From positions 124,001 through 188,000 of the forward strand of contig CAVSII010000001.1 in NCBI GenBank assembly GCA_963727955.1: 64,000 nucleotides of DNA. Reading direction: 5' to 3'. This DNA is from Bog-756 sp963727955 (GTDB lineage Bacteria; Actinomycetota; Acidimicrobiia; Acidimicrobiales; RAAP-2). The notes under the pieces were generated by a model. The model was not told where the DNA came from. It saw only the letters and a program-made list of their open reading frames with translations, and did no database searches. Positions within the stretch are counted from its first letter, which is position 1. Every line of letters begins with the position of its first letter. This document shows positions 24,875-34,060 of this stretch, piece after piece. Both the position numbers and the translations under genes were made by a program.

Positions 24875-26484
24875 CCGACTTCATCGACGATCTGCGGCAG
24901 AGGACGGCGGCCCGGGGCTGGGTGGGGGAGCCCACTTTGTGGGGGCTCATCGATGGGCGGGCCGAGGCCACCCCCGACGCCGTGCTGGCCCACGAGGACA
25001 CCGGTAACGAGCTCACCTTTGCCGGCTACCGTGACGCCTGTCTGGTGGCGGCGGCCGGGTTGCACACCCACCACGGTGTCGGACGGCAAACCGGTGTGAG
25101 CTGGGAGCTCCCCACCTGGAACGAATCGCTGGTGTTGGTGGGCGCCCTGGCCCGCCTGGGGGCCTGCCAGAACCCCCTCATCCCCATCTACCGCGGCCGG
25201 GAGGTGGGTTTCATCACCGCCCAGAGCCAGGCCGCCCTTCTGGTGGTGCCCACCGTCTACCGGGACTTCGACTTCGAGGCCATGGCCCGCCAGATCGCCG
25301 CCGACCGGTCGGGACTCGACGTCCTGGTGGTGGATAGGGCCCTCCCAGCCGGCGACCCGGCCGACCTGCCCGCCCCCGAGGCCCCATCGGCCACCGCAGC
25401 CGAAGCTCCGGTGCGCTGGCTGTTCTACACCTCGGGGACCACCGCCGACCCCAAGGGTGCCCCCCACACCGACCTGGAGGTGATGGCTTCGGCCCTGGCC
25501 ATGGCCGAGTGCCTGGACATCCGGAGTGACGACGTGTCGGCCCTCATCTTCCCCTTCACCCACATCGGGGGCATCGGCTGGCTCATCGCCGCCCTGTTCA
25601 CCGGATGCCGGTTGTTGATCACCGAGGCCTTCAACCCCCAGACCACCCCCGGCTTCCTGGCCGACAACCAGGTCACCCTGGCCGGCTCGGGAACCCCCTT
25701 CCACATGGCCTACCTGGCCGCCCAGCGATCCGCCGGCCCGGACACCATCTTCCCCCACGTCCGTTCCTATCCCGGTGGTGGAGCGCCCAAGCCGCCGCAA
25801 CTCCACCACGATCTCAAACGGGAGATCGGTGGCATCGGCATCGTCTCGGGCTACGGGCTCACCGAAGCCCCCATCGTGGTCATGGCCCGCACCACCGACC
25901 CCGACGAAAAGCTGGCCACCACCGAGGGCCGGCCGACGCCCGGGGTCGACCTCATCGTGGTCGGGCTGGACGGGAAGCGGGCCGGCCCCGGGGTCGAAGG
26001 GGAGATCCGGTTGAAGGGTCCGCAGGTCATCGGCGGTTACCTCGATCCCACCCTCGACGCCGACGCTTTCGACCAGGACGGCTACTTCCGCAGCGGGGAC
26101 TTAGGGGTGGTGGACGCCGAGGGGTACGTGACCATCACCGGCCGTCTCAAGGACGTCATCATCCGCCACGGCGAGAACATCTCGGCCAAGGAGGTCGAGG
26201 ATCTCCTCTACACCCACCCCGCCGTGGCCGACGTGGCCGTCATCGGACTGCCCGATCCCACCACCGGCGAGCGGGCCTGCGCGGTGGTGGCCGTCAAAGA
26301 GGGCCAGAGCCTCGCCTTCGACGACATGGTGACCTTTTTGAGAGACAACCAGCTCCGTACCCAGGCCATCCCCGAGCAGCTCGAGGTGGTGGCCGTGGTG
26401 CCCCGCAACCCGGCGGGCAAGATCCTCAAGCACACCTTGCGCGAGCAGTATGCGGGCGCACCGAAAGCAGGGAGCGACAGATGA
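24871..26484 (+). CDS. AMP-forming acyl-CoA synthetase
   Basis: Acyl-CoA ligase of 537 aa. WLFYTSGTTADPKGAPHTD is the AMP-binding loop, then FPFTHIGGIGWLIAALFTG, GYGLTEAPIVVMA, DGYFRSGDLGVVD, GRLKDVIIRHGENISAKEVE and NPAGKILKHTLREQY, containing the catalytic C-terminal Lys. The 4-base overlaps with the upstream unknown gene and the downstream SDR make a three-gene operon. Several relatives in actinobacteria act on cyclohexane-carboxylate-like or steroid side-chain acids; the exact substrate cannot be read here. Confidence 0.9.
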   Translation: MTDFIDDLRQRTAARGWVGEPTLWGLIDGRAEATPDAVLAHEDTGNELTFAGYRDACLVAAAGLHTHHGVGRQTGVSWELPTWNESLVLVGALARLGACQNPLIPIYRGREVGFITAQSQAALLVVPTVYRDFDFEAMARQIAADRSGLDVLVVDRALPAGDPADLPAPEAPSATAAEAPVRWLFYTSGTTADPKGAPHTDLEVMASALAMAECLDIRSDDVSALIFPFTHIGGIGWLIAALFTGCRLLITEAFNPQTTPGFLADNQVTLAGSGTPFHMAYLAAQRSAGPDTIFPHVRSYPGGGAPKPPQLHHDLKREIGGIGIVSGYGLTEAPIVVMARTTDPDEKLATTEGRPTPGVDLIVVGLDGKRAGPGVEGEIRLKGPQVIGGYLDPTLDADAFDQDGYFRSGDLGVVDAEGYVTITGRLKDVIIRHGENISAKEVEDLLYTHPAVADVAVIGLPDPTTGERACAVVAVKEGQSLAFDDMVTFLRDNQLRTQAIPEQLEVVAVVPRNPAGKILKHTLREQYAGAPKAGSDR

Positions 26485-27311
26485 GCCCCATCCAGGGCGT
26501 GACCATGGGGCGGGGCGGGGCCGAGCACGAGGCGGCCGACGCCGCCATCCAGTCCACGGTGGGCCGCCGGTTCGACGGGCGGGTGGCCGTTGTCACCGGC
26601 GCCGCCTCCGGTGTGGGACGGGGCGTGGCCGAGCGGCTGGCCCGCGAGGGGGCCGCGGTGGCCGCTCTCGACGTGGCCGAGGAGCCCCTGGCCGCCACCA
26701 TCGAGGCCATCACCGCCAAAGGCGGGACGGCCGCCGCCTACCGGTGCGACGTGACCTCCGAAGCGTCGGTGTCGGCGGCGGTGGAGGCACTCACTGCCGG
26801 GCTCGGTGATCCCACGGTTGTCTGCAACGTGGCCGGCATCGGTGGCTTCTTCAATACGGCGGAGATGCCGCTCGAGCGGTGGGAGAAGATCCTGGCCGTC
26901 AACCTGACCGGTCCCTTCCTGATCTGCCGGGCCACGCTGCCCTCGCTCCTGGCCCACGGGGGCTCGATCGTCAACGTGGCTTCCAACACGGCGCTCATGG
27001 GACAGTCCTACTCGGCCGCCTACTGCGCCTCCAAGGCCGGCCTGCTCATGTTCTCCAAGGCCCTGGCGGCTGAGTACCTGAACCGCGGGGTGCGGGTCAA
27101 CGTGATCGCCCCCGGCGGCGTGGACACGCCGCTCCTCGGTGCCTTCGTCCTGCCCGACGGGGCCGACCCCAAGGAGCTGAACAAGATGATGACACCGATG
27201 GGCTTCTCCACCCCCGCCGAAATCGCCGCTTCGGTGGCCTTCCTGGCCTCGGAGGAGTCCTCGTACACCACCGGTGCGGTCCTGTCCGTCGACGGTGGAC
27301 TCACCATCTGA
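26481..27311 (+). CDS. SDR family oxidoreductase
   Basis: Short-chain dehydrogenase of 276 aa. The cofactor motif AVVTGAASGVGRGVAERLA, NVAGIGG in place of NNAG, the Ser of VNVASNTALMG, the catalytic SAAYCASKAG and the C-terminal TTGAVLSVDGGLTI are all seen. A leader of about 30 residues precedes the domain. The ATG overlaps the acyl-CoA synthetase stop. Probably acts on a hydroxyacyl- or hydroxysteroid-type intermediate produced in this operon. No downstream overlap; a 158-base gap to the P450 follows with no clear regulatory element. Confidence 0.88.
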   Translation: MSPIQGVTMGRGGAEHEAADAAIQSTVGRRFDGRVAVVTGAASGVGRGVAERLAREGAAVAALDVAEEPLAATIEAITAKGGTAAAYRCDVTSEASVSAAVEALTAGLGDPTVVCNVAGIGGFFNTAEMPLERWEKILAVNLTGPFLICRATLPSLLAHGGSIVNVASNTALMGQSYSAAYCASKAGLLMFSKALAAEYLNRGVRVNVIAPGGVDTPLLGAFVLPDGADPKELNKMMTPMGFSTPAEIAASVAFLASEESSYTTGAVLSVDGGLTI

Positions 27312-27469
27312 TCACCGCCCGACCCGGCCCTGATGCCGGTCCGCTCCGCTCCGCCCTGAACGGGGCCGGCCCGCCCGATCCCGTCGCCACCGGCCGTGAC
27401 AAGATGGGAGCGGCCTCCCCGACAGCGCCTCGTGCCGGGGAGCATCATCACCGAGTGTCCAGGAGCACC

Positions 27470-28684
27470 ATGACCGACTTGCAGGCGGTGAGCCGCTGGG
27501 ACATCGACTTCGACGTCCTCAGTCCCGACTATGTGGCCGACCCCTACCCGGTGTGGGACGAGCTCCGGCGCACCTGTCCCATCGCCCATACCGACCGCCG
27601 GGGGAGCACCTGGTTGCCCACCCGGTACCAGGACGTGGTCGATCTGGCCCACGACGTCGAGCACTTCAGCTCCACGGAGATCCTGGTCATCCCCTTCGAC
27701 GGCGACCGACCGGACGACCCCGTCCTCAAGTATGGGGTGCCTCCCATCTCGGCCGACCCGCCCCTGCACACCTGGACCCGTCGCCTGCTTCTGCCCTGGT
27801 TCTCACACCGGCGGGTGGAGAGTTACGAGCCGATGACCCGCATCCTGTGCGCCGAGCTGGCCGCCGAGGCGGCCGATCGGTTGGCGGCCGGCGAGGTGGC
27901 CGACGCCGCCCGCCATTACGCCCAGCAGATTCCGGTGCGGGTGATCGCCTCCATCCTCGGTGTGCCCAAGTCGTTGTCGGAGACCTTCACCGAGTGGGTG
28001 CGTGACGCCCTCGAGTTCGCCGACGATCACGCCCGCCGACGACGGGGCATGGAGGGGCTGATCGGCTTCTTCATCGAGGAGGTGGCCCGACGCAAGTCGG
28101 AGCCCGGCGACGATCTGCTCAGCGAGCTGCTCCACTCCGAGTTCGACGGAGCGCCGGTGGAGGAGAGCGTGGTGTTGGGCGTGGCCGCCCTGGTGCTGAT
28201 CGCCGGGGTCGACACTACCTGGAGCGCCATCGGTTCGTCGCTGTGGCACCTGGCCACCCACCCTGAGGACAGAGGACGACTGGTCGATGATCCCGCCTCC
28301 TTGCCGGTGGCCATCGAAGAGCTCCTGCGGGCCTACTCACCGGTGACCATGGCCCGGGTGGTGACCGAGGACGTCGAGTTCGCCGGGTGCCCGATGGCGG
28401 CCGGCGACAAAGTGCTGATGAACTTTCCCGCCGCCAACCGCGACCCGGCCGTGTTCGTCGACGCTGACACGGTGGTGCTCGATCGACAGTTCAATCGCCA
28501 CGTGGCCTTCGGGGCCGGCATCCACCGGTGCGCCGGATCCAATCTGGCCCGTATGGAACTGCGGGTGGCATTGGAGGAGTGGCTGGCCCGCAATCCCCAA
28601 TTCGTCCTGGCCCCCGGCGACACCGTCACCTGGGCCGGAGGCCAGGTGCGTGGTCCGCGCCACCTGCCGGTGGTGTCGGCATGA
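27470..28684 (+). CDS. Cytochrome P450
   Basis: Heme monooxygenase, 404 aa, soluble bacterial CYP. I-helix oxygen-binding motif AGVDTTWSAIG, K-helix EELLRAYSP and heme-ligand loop FGAGIHRCAGSNLARMELR are intact. The ATG at 27470 follows AGGAG. Its stop overlaps a ferredoxin gene (ATGA), giving a built-in electron donor. The surrounding acyl-CoA and steroid-degradation genes suggest hydroxylation of a lipid or terpenoid substrate. The CYP family number cannot be assigned by eye; it does not look like CYP125. Confidence 0.93.
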   Translation: MTDLQAVSRWDIDFDVLSPDYVADPYPVWDELRRTCPIAHTDRRGSTWLPTRYQDVVDLAHDVEHFSSTEILVIPFDGDRPDDPVLKYGVPPISADPPLHTWTRRLLLPWFSHRRVESYEPMTRILCAELAAEAADRLAAGEVADAARHYAQQIPVRVIASILGVPKSLSETFTEWVRDALEFADDHARRRRGMEGLIGFFIEEVARRKSEPGDDLLSELLHSEFDGAPVEESVVLGVAALVLIAGVDTTWSAIGSSLWHLATHPEDRGRLVDDPASLPVAIEELLRAYSPVTMARVVTEDVEFAGCPMAAGDKVLMNFPAANRDPAVFVDADTVVLDRQFNRHVAFGAGIHRCAGSNLARMELRVALEEWLARNPQFVLAPGDTVTWAGGQVRGPRHLPVVSA

Positions 28685-28878
28685 AGATCCGGGTCGACCC
28701 GGACCGCTGCCAGGGCCACGGCCGCTGCTATGCCCTGGCCCCCGAGCTGTTCGACGTGGACGACTACGGACTGTCCAGCGTGATCGGGGACGGGACGGTG
28801 CCCGCCGGCCTGGAGGAGAAGGCCCACCTGGCCGTGGGCAACTGTCCCGAGTACGCCATCGAGGTGGTCGAGGAGTAG
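28681..28878 (+). CDS. P450-associated ferredoxin (3Fe-4S type)
   Basis: Small electron carrier of 65 aa. RCQGHGRCYALAPELFDVDD and NCPEYAI supply three cluster cysteines (Cys, Cys, then Cys-Pro), with His/Gly in place of the fourth, the pattern of actinobacterial [3Fe-4S] ferredoxins that serve P450s. Its start overlaps the P450 stop by four bases, so the pair is made together. Reduction would need a ferredoxin reductase, possibly the flavoprotein at 0.8-2.0 kb (inference). Confidence 0.92.
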   Translation: MKIRVDPDRCQGHGRCYALAPELFDVDDYGLSSVIGDGTVPAGLEEKAHLAVGNCPEYAIEVVEE

Positions 28879-28936
28879 GGGCGGGGTCAGCCCCGACAGC
28901 TGCCCGTCCTCGACCGGGAGCCGGGCGAGTGCCGGA

Positions 28937-30142
28937 CTAGGACAGGCGTTCCACGATCATGGCCATGCCCTGGCCGCCGCCCACGCACATCGACTCCAGC
29001 CCGATGGTCTTGCCCGTGTCCTCCAGGGCGTTGAGCAGGGTGGTCATGATGCGGGCCCCGGTCTGGCCGAAGGGATGGCCGAGGGCGATGGCCCCGCCCC
29101 GGACGTTGAGCTTGTCGTAGCTGATGCCCAGCTCCTTGGCCGAGGGGACCACCTGGGCGGCAAAGGCCTCGTTGATCTCCACCAGGTCGATGTCGTCGAT
29201 GGTCATGTCCGCCCGCTTCAGGGTCTGGCGGATGGCTTCGACCGGCCCGAGGCCCATGATCTCCGGATTGAGCCCGGTGACCCCGCTGGCCACGATGCGG
29301 GCCAGGGGAGTGATCCCCAGTTGGCGGGCCTTGGTATCGCTCATCACGATGACGGCGGCCGCCCCGTCGTTGAGCGGGCAGGCGTTGCCGGCGGTGACCG
29401 TGCCGCCCTCCCGGAACACCGGCTTGAGGGAGGCCAGCCCCTCGAGGGTGGTGCCCGGGCGCGGTCCGTCGTCCTTGGTGATCACATCACCTTTGGGGGT
29501 GGTGACCGGGATGATCTCGCGGTCAAAGAAGCCGGACTCCTGGGCCGCCACCGCCCGGGTCTGGGACTGGAGGGCGAACTCGTCCTGCTCCTCGCGGCTC
29601 ACCTTCTTGTACTCGGCCACGTTCTCGGCCGTCTGGCCCATGGCGATGTAGACGTCGGGGAGACCGGTGGTGGCGGCCCATGGCTCGCCCGCCGCCGGGG
29701 TGCGGGCCACGGTGCGGGCCTCGGCTTCGGCGAACAGCTCGTTGTGCGGTCCGGTGTCGGCGGCGCCGTACATGTAGCGGCTGACCGTCTCCACCCCGGC
29801 GGCCACGAAGACGTCGCCCTCGCCGGCCCGGATGGCGTGGGCGGCCATGCGGATGGTCTGGAGGGAGGAGGAGCAGTAGCGGTTGACCGTCACCCCGGGC
29901 ACGTCGGGCAACCCGGCCAGGAGCGCCGCCACCCGGGCCACGTTGTAGCCGGCCTCACCACCCGGCTGGCCCGAGCCCATGAGGACGTCCTCCACCGACT
30001 GGGGGTCGAGGGCGGGCACCTTGGCCAGCACCTCGGTGATGACCAGGGCGGCCAAATCGTCAGGCCGGCAGTCGATGAGCGACCCCTTGTTGGCCCGGCC
30101 GATGGGGGTGCGACCGGTGGCGACGATGACGGCTTCAGGCAT
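28937..30142 (-). CDS. Acetyl-CoA C-acyltransferase (thiolase)
   Basis: Thiolase of 401 aa that cleaves 3-oxoacyl-CoA in beta-oxidation. The nucleophile is in VTVNRYCSSSLQTIRM near residue 90, the active-site His in GGAIALGHPFGQTGAR, and the second Cys in MCVGGGQGMAM; VEINEAFAAQVVP is also conserved. The ATG at 30142 gives the standard N-terminus EAVIVATGRTPIGRA. It is divergent from the fadE26-like gene; a KstR-type operator sits in the 269 bases between them. Not clearly FadA5 or FadA6; a steroid or fatty acid role is inferred from context. Confidence 0.92.
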   Translation of the reverse strand: MPEAVIVATGRTPIGRANKGSLIDCRPDDLAALVITEVLAKVPALDPQSVEDVLMGSGQPGGEAGYNVARVAALLAGLPDVPGVTVNRYCSSSLQTIRMAAHAIRAGEGDVFVAAGVETVSRYMYGAADTGPHNELFAEAEARTVARTPAAGEPWAATTGLPDVYIAMGQTAENVAEYKKVSREEQDEFALQSQTRAVAAQESGFFDREIIPVTTPKGDVITKDDGPRPGTTLEGLASLKPVFREGGTVTAGNACPLNDGAAAVIVMSDTKARQLGITPLARIVASGVTGLNPEIMGLGPVEAIRQTLKRADMTIDDIDLVEINEAFAAQVVPSAKELGISYDKLNVRGGAIALGHPFGQTGARIMTTLLNALEDTGKTIGLESMCVGGGQGMAMIVERLS

Positions 30143-30280
30143 GAGGTGCTCCTCGGGAGTGGCGGCGGGACGGCCGCGCATGGAAGTCCGGCTGGGCCGG
30201 TCGAACGGACAACGAGAACTTACCGGATGGGTCCCCGCCCCCCGGCCGGTCGGACCAGGTGGCGTCTCCGGGAAGGGGAA

Positions 30281-30294
30281 TGTAACGTGTTCTA
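30281..30294. promoter_or_regulatory. KstR-like operator between thiolase and fadE26-like gene
   Basis: TGTAACGTGTTCTA matches the mycobacterial KstR consensus TnnAACnnGTTnnA exactly. It lies 139 bases from the thiolase start and 118 from the fadE26-like start, suited to control both. No second copy was noticed elsewhere in the window. The consensus is from memory; binding is inferred. Confidence 0.6.
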
Positions 30295-30411
30295 GTGGCC
30301 TGTAGGGCCGGCTGTGGGCTGGCCGCGGGACCTGCGGCTTCGTGCCCGAGTGGGGGCCAGCCACCCGGGCAACGCGCAGCGCTGCCCGGCATGCACAATC
30401 GGGAGGGACCC

Positions 30412-31587
30412 ATGGAGATCGGCTACACCGAGGAACACGAGGCCCTCCGGGACTCCCTTCGCCAGTACTACGCCGATCTGCTGACCCCCGAGGTCGAGGA
30501 GCAGTTGGCTTCGAGCCACGGCATCGGTCCCGACATGCGCCGAGTGGTGGCCAAGATGGCCGAGGACGGGTGGCTGGGAATCGGATGGCCCACCGAGTAC
30601 GGCGGGCAGGGTCGTTCGGCCATCGAGCAGTACATCTTCTTCGATGAGTCGATGCGGGCCGGCGCCCCGGTGCCCATGCTCACCATCAACACCGTCGGTC
30701 CGACCATCATGCAGTTCGGAACCCAGGAGCAGAAGGACTTCTTCCTGCCCAAGATCCTGGCCGGCCAGATCCACTTCTGCATCGGCTACACCGAGCCGGA
30801 GTCGGGCACCGACCTGGCCTCGCTCCAGACCCGGGCCGTGCGCGACGGCGACGAGTACGTCATCAACGGGCAGAAGATCTACACATCGCTGGCCGGGGGA
30901 GCCGACTACATCTGGTTGGCCACCCGCACCGACCCCGAGGTGGCCAAGCACAAGGGCATCTCCATCTTCATCGTCCCCATGGACACCCCCGGCATCAAGG
31001 TGGTGCCCATGCACCTGCTCGGCGACCACAACATCAACTACACCTTCTACGAGGACGTGCGGGTGCCGGCGGGCAATCTGGTGGGGGGCGAGAACAACGG
31101 GTGGTCGCTCATCACCAACCAGCTCAACCACGAGCGGGTGACCCTGTGCTCGGCCGGCATCATCGAGAGGGCCCTCACCGACGTACGGGCCTGGGCCCAG
31201 GAGACCAAGCTCAACGACGGCAGTCGGGTCATCGACCAGGAGTGGGTACAGGTCCACCTGGCCCGCATCTACGCCCGGCTCGAGTTCCTCAAGCTCATCA
31301 ACTGGAAAGTGGCGTGGACCGCCACCCAGGGCCATCTCGACGTGGCCGACGCATCCACCACCAAGGTGTTCGGCACCGAGTTCTACATGGAGGCCTTCCG
31401 TCTGATGATGGAAGTGGTGGGGCAGGTCGGCTACCTGATCCGGGGCACACCCGAGGCGGTGCTGGCCGGCCGCCTCGAGATGTACGCACGCAGCCTGGTC
31501 ATCCTGACCTTCGGCGGCGGCACCAACGAGATCCAACGTGACCTGATCGCCATCTTCGGCCTCGGTCTTCCCCGGTCACTTCGGTAG
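30412..31587 (+). CDS. Acyl-CoA dehydrogenase, FadE26/ChsE4-like
   Basis: 391-aa acyl-CoA dehydrogenase. ISYT-like start (MEIGYTEEHEALRDSLRQYY), DGWLGIGWPTEYGGQGRSAI, MLTINTVGPTIMQFGTQEQK, FCIGYTEPESGTDLASL, TNQLNHERVTL and LVILTFGGGTNEIQRDLI track mycobacterial FadE26 as recalled, half of the FadE26-FadE27 heterotetramer that dehydrogenates the C26 steroid side-chain CoA ester. GGGAGGG precedes the ATG. The following gene is a second, shorter dehydrogenase, as expected for the pair. A KstR-like site upstream agrees with steroid control. Confidence 0.88.
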   Translation: MEIGYTEEHEALRDSLRQYYADLLTPEVEEQLASSHGIGPDMRRVVAKMAEDGWLGIGWPTEYGGQGRSAIEQYIFFDESMRAGAPVPMLTINTVGPTIMQFGTQEQKDFFLPKILAGQIHFCIGYTEPESGTDLASLQTRAVRDGDEYVINGQKIYTSLAGGADYIWLATRTDPEVAKHKGISIFIVPMDTPGIKVVPMHLLGDHNINYTFYEDVRVPAGNLVGGENNGWSLITNQLNHERVTLCSAGIIERALTDVRAWAQETKLNDGSRVIDQEWVQVHLARIYARLEFLKLINWKVAWTATQGHLDVADASTTKVFGTEFYMEAFRLMMEVVGQVGYLIRGTPEAVLAGRLEMYARSLVILTFGGGTNEIQRDLIAIFGLGLPRSLR

Positions 31588-31628
31588 ACCCGGTCGCGTC
31601 GAGCGCAGGGCGAGAGAAGAGGAACATC

Positions 31629-32756
31629 ATGGACTTCTCCTTCAGTGAGGAGCAGGAAGCCGTACGCCAGCTGGCCGGTCGGATCGTCACCGATCTGGCC
31701 ACCCACGAGCGGCTGCGCGAGATCGAATCCGATCCGGACGGCGAGTGGTTCGACCGCAAGCTGTGGGCCGAGTTGGCCGCCGCCGGTCTGCTCGGGATCG
31801 GACTTCCCGAGGACGTCGGTGGTGCCGGCCTCGGGTTCGTGGAGACAGGGCTGGTGGTCGAAGCAGTGGGCCACGGCGCTGCCTACATCCCGGCCATCGA
31901 GACGGTGGCGGTGGCCGCCCCGGCCATTGCCCGCTTCGGATCGGAGGGGCAACGTCAAAGGTGGCTGCCCGGCGTGGTATCCGGCGACACGGTGGTCACC
32001 ACCGGGTTGGTCGAGCTCGGAGGTAGCCCCCTTTCGCCCTCGCTGACCGCCGAAGCCGACGGCGACAGCTGGGTCCTGACCGGGACCAGGTCCTGTGTTC
32101 CCTCCGGCCTGATCGCCGACGCCGTCCTGTGCCCGGCCCAGGTCGGCCCCGATGCGGTGGCCGTGTTCATCGTGGACACCATGGCTGACGGGGTGAGTCG
32201 CCAGCGCCAGGTGACCAACACCGGTCAGCCCGAAGCGGTGGTCACCCTGGACGGCGTGCGGGTCGGTCCCGACGCCCTGCTCGGGTCGGTGGACGACGGT
32301 CCGGCCATCGTCGAGTGGCTGGTGCAGCGGACCACCGCCTCGCTGGCCCTGGCCCAGGCCGGTGCCGCCTCCTCCGCCCTGGCCCTGGTGGCCGAGTACA
32401 CCAAGACCCGGGAGCAGTTCGGTAAGCCCATCGCCACCTTCCAGGCCGTCGGCCAACGAGCGGCCGACGCCTACGTGGACACCGAGGCCATCCGGTTGAC
32501 CGCCTGGCAGGCGGCGTGGCGGATCGGTGAAGGACTGCCGGCCGACAAAGAGGTGGCCATTGCCAAATTCTGGGCGGCCGACGGCGGCCAACGGGTGGTC
32601 CATGCCGCCGTCCACCTCCACGGTGGGGTCGGCGTCGACCGCGACTACCCCCTCCACCGTTACTTCCTCATGACCAAGCACCTCGAGCTGACACTGGGCG
32701 GCGCCACAGAGCAGCTGCTCCAACTCGGGGCCATGTTGGCTGCCGAACCGGTCTGA
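31629..32756 (+). CDS. Acyl-CoA dehydrogenase, FadE27/ChsE5-like partner subunit
   Basis: 375-aa acyl-CoA dehydrogenase. MDFSFSEEQEAVRQLAGRIV, LGIGLPEDVGGAGLGFVE, TKTREQFGKPIATFQAVGQR and HLHGGVGVDRDYPLHRYF are typical; the central FAD/substrate segment is more divergent than in its neighbour, as in the partner subunits of heterotetrameric ChsE complexes. Gap to the first subunit 41 bases with AGAGGAAC before the ATG. Predicted to form an alpha2beta2 enzyme with the preceding product; the complex is inferred. Confidence 0.87.
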   Translation: MDFSFSEEQEAVRQLAGRIVTDLATHERLREIESDPDGEWFDRKLWAELAAAGLLGIGLPEDVGGAGLGFVETGLVVEAVGHGAAYIPAIETVAVAAPAIARFGSEGQRQRWLPGVVSGDTVVTTGLVELGGSPLSPSLTAEADGDSWVLTGTRSCVPSGLIADAVLCPAQVGPDAVAVFIVDTMADGVSRQRQVTNTGQPEAVVTLDGVRVGPDALLGSVDDGPAIVEWLVQRTTASLALAQAGAASSALALVAEYTKTREQFGKPIATFQAVGQRAADAYVDTEAIRLTAWQAAWRIGEGLPADKEVAIAKFWAADGGQRVVHAAVHLHGGVGVDRDYPLHRYFLMTKHLELTLGGATEQLLQLGAMLAAEPV

Positions 32757-32849
32757 CGGCACCCCCATGTGCCTGCTCCGACCCGACCGGAGGAGGCGCA
32801 CGATGGTGCAAGCGGTGCGATGATTGTGCATGGCCACCGAGCCCATACA

Positions 32850-32864
32850 CCACCGTCACGGTGG
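32850..32864. promoter_or_regulatory. 7-1-7 palindrome upstream of esterase gene
   Basis: CCACCGTCACGGTGG is a perfect palindrome 29 bases before the esterase start. Possible operator; no known consensus recognised. Confidence 0.3.
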
Positions 32865-32893
32865 GATGAAGGCAGGGTGAACCACCGTTGGTG

Positions 32894-34060
32894 ATGGGCC
32901 GCCGCCCCGGCGTTGCCCACTCGTCGTGGCCCATCGCCACCACTGACCTGGTGGGTCTGGCCGGACAGATGGCCACCGCCTTGGCCCGCGTCCCGTTCCG
33001 CCGCCCGTGGTCGGGCGGGGGCAACCTGGCCCACAACATGGCCGTCTCGCTGACCCGCGAGACCATCCGGTCGTTCATGGGCTATTCGTCGTCTCTCCCC
33101 ATTGACGAGTTCAGATCGGTGGAGATGTTTTTGGACGACCTGTGCGGGGTCGTTCTCCCGCCCCTGGTCCGCTCTCTCGACGTCGTCCTCGAAGTGTCGA
33201 GTGTGGCGGGCGTGCCCGGCATCTGGTACCGGCCGAAGAAGGGGGAGGTCCGGGGTACCATCCTCTATCTCCACGGTGGTGGGTACGTGGGGACCTCACC
33301 CCGGATGTACGCGCTGTTTACGGCGTGGTTGTGCCGAGAAACCTGCTGTGAGGTGTTCGTGGCCGACCTGCGCCTGGCTCCCGAGTTCCCGTTTCCGGCT
33401 GATCTGGAAGACGCCGTCCTCGTACTCGAGGCGCTGATCACCGGAGGCATCGATCCGCGCTGTCTGTTCGTCAGTGGGGACTCGAGTGGCGGGGGACTGG
33501 CAACGTCGCTGGTCTATTCCATGATCCGGGTCAGGCACCGGCCGATCGCCGGTGTCATCCTCTTCTCGCCCGAGATCGATCTGCTCCTCGACGAGCCCTC
33601 GGTGGCCAGTAACGCCACCCGCGACATCCTGCCCTGGAACATCCCGACCTCTTCCTACCTGCACGGGCGCAGCGCCGGCGACGGGTCGGTGTCCGCCATC
33701 GACCAGGACGTGTCCGGGTGGCCGCCGACCTTTGTCTCCTTCGGCAGTGACGAGATGTTCCGCGACGCCATCCGGGTGTTCGTCGCCCATCTCGAGTCTT
33801 CCGGCGTGGACACCGCCGCTCTCGAAGAGCCGGGCATGTTCCACGTGTTCCCCATTCTCATGCCGTGGGCTGACGCCAGCCGGCGGACCTATCGGGCCGT
33901 CGGTCAATTCGTGGCCGCCCATCTTCCCGATGCCGGTGCCGGAGCCGATGCCGGTGCCGGTGCCGGTGCTGAGGACGACGATGGCGATGGCGCCCCGGCC
34001 ACTCCCATCCGGCCGCCCTCTGCTGCGGTGGCTCGCCCGTCCGGAGAAGAAGAGTCATGA
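32894..34060 (+). CDS. Alpha/beta hydrolase, hormone-sensitive-lipase-type esterase
   Basis: Carboxylesterase of the HSL family, about 388 aa. Oxyanion motif YLHGGGYVGTSPRM, nucleophile GDSSGGGLATSL, Asp in FGSDEMFRDA and His in GMFHVFPIL. The start is uncertain: TTG 32888, GTG 32891 and ATG 32894 are adjacent. The C-terminus carries an unusual Gly/Ala/Asp tract (DAGAGADAGAGAGAEDDD) from a GGTGCC-rich repeat at about 33932-33972, then a Pro/Ser-rich tail. The stop overlaps the VOC gene (ATGA). Likely hydrolyses a lipid ester or lactone. Confidence 0.85.
   Translation: MGRRPGVAHSSWPIATTDLVGLAGQMATALARVPFRRPWSGGGNLAHNMAVSLTRETIRSFMGYSSSLPIDEFRSVEMFLDDLCGVVLPPLVRSLDVVLEVSSVAGVPGIWYRPKKGEVRGTILYLHGGGYVGTSPRMYALFTAWLCRETCCEVFVADLRLAPEFPFPADLEDAVLVLEALITGGIDPRCLFVSGDSSGGGLATSLVYSMIRVRHRPIAGVILFSPEIDLLLDEPSVASNATRDILPWNIPTSSYLHGRSAGDGSVSAIDQDVSGWPPTFVSFGSDEMFRDAIRVFVAHLESSGVDTAALEEPGMFHVFPILMPWADASRRTYRAVGQFVAAHLPDAGAGADAGAGAGAEDDDGDGAPATPIRPPSAAVARPSGEEES

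Noticed and set aside
16640..30411. Search for KstR2 sites (AnCAAGnnCTTGnT) near the HIP-type genes
   Set aside because: No convincing match was found upstream of fadE30, fadD3 or the other operon heads.
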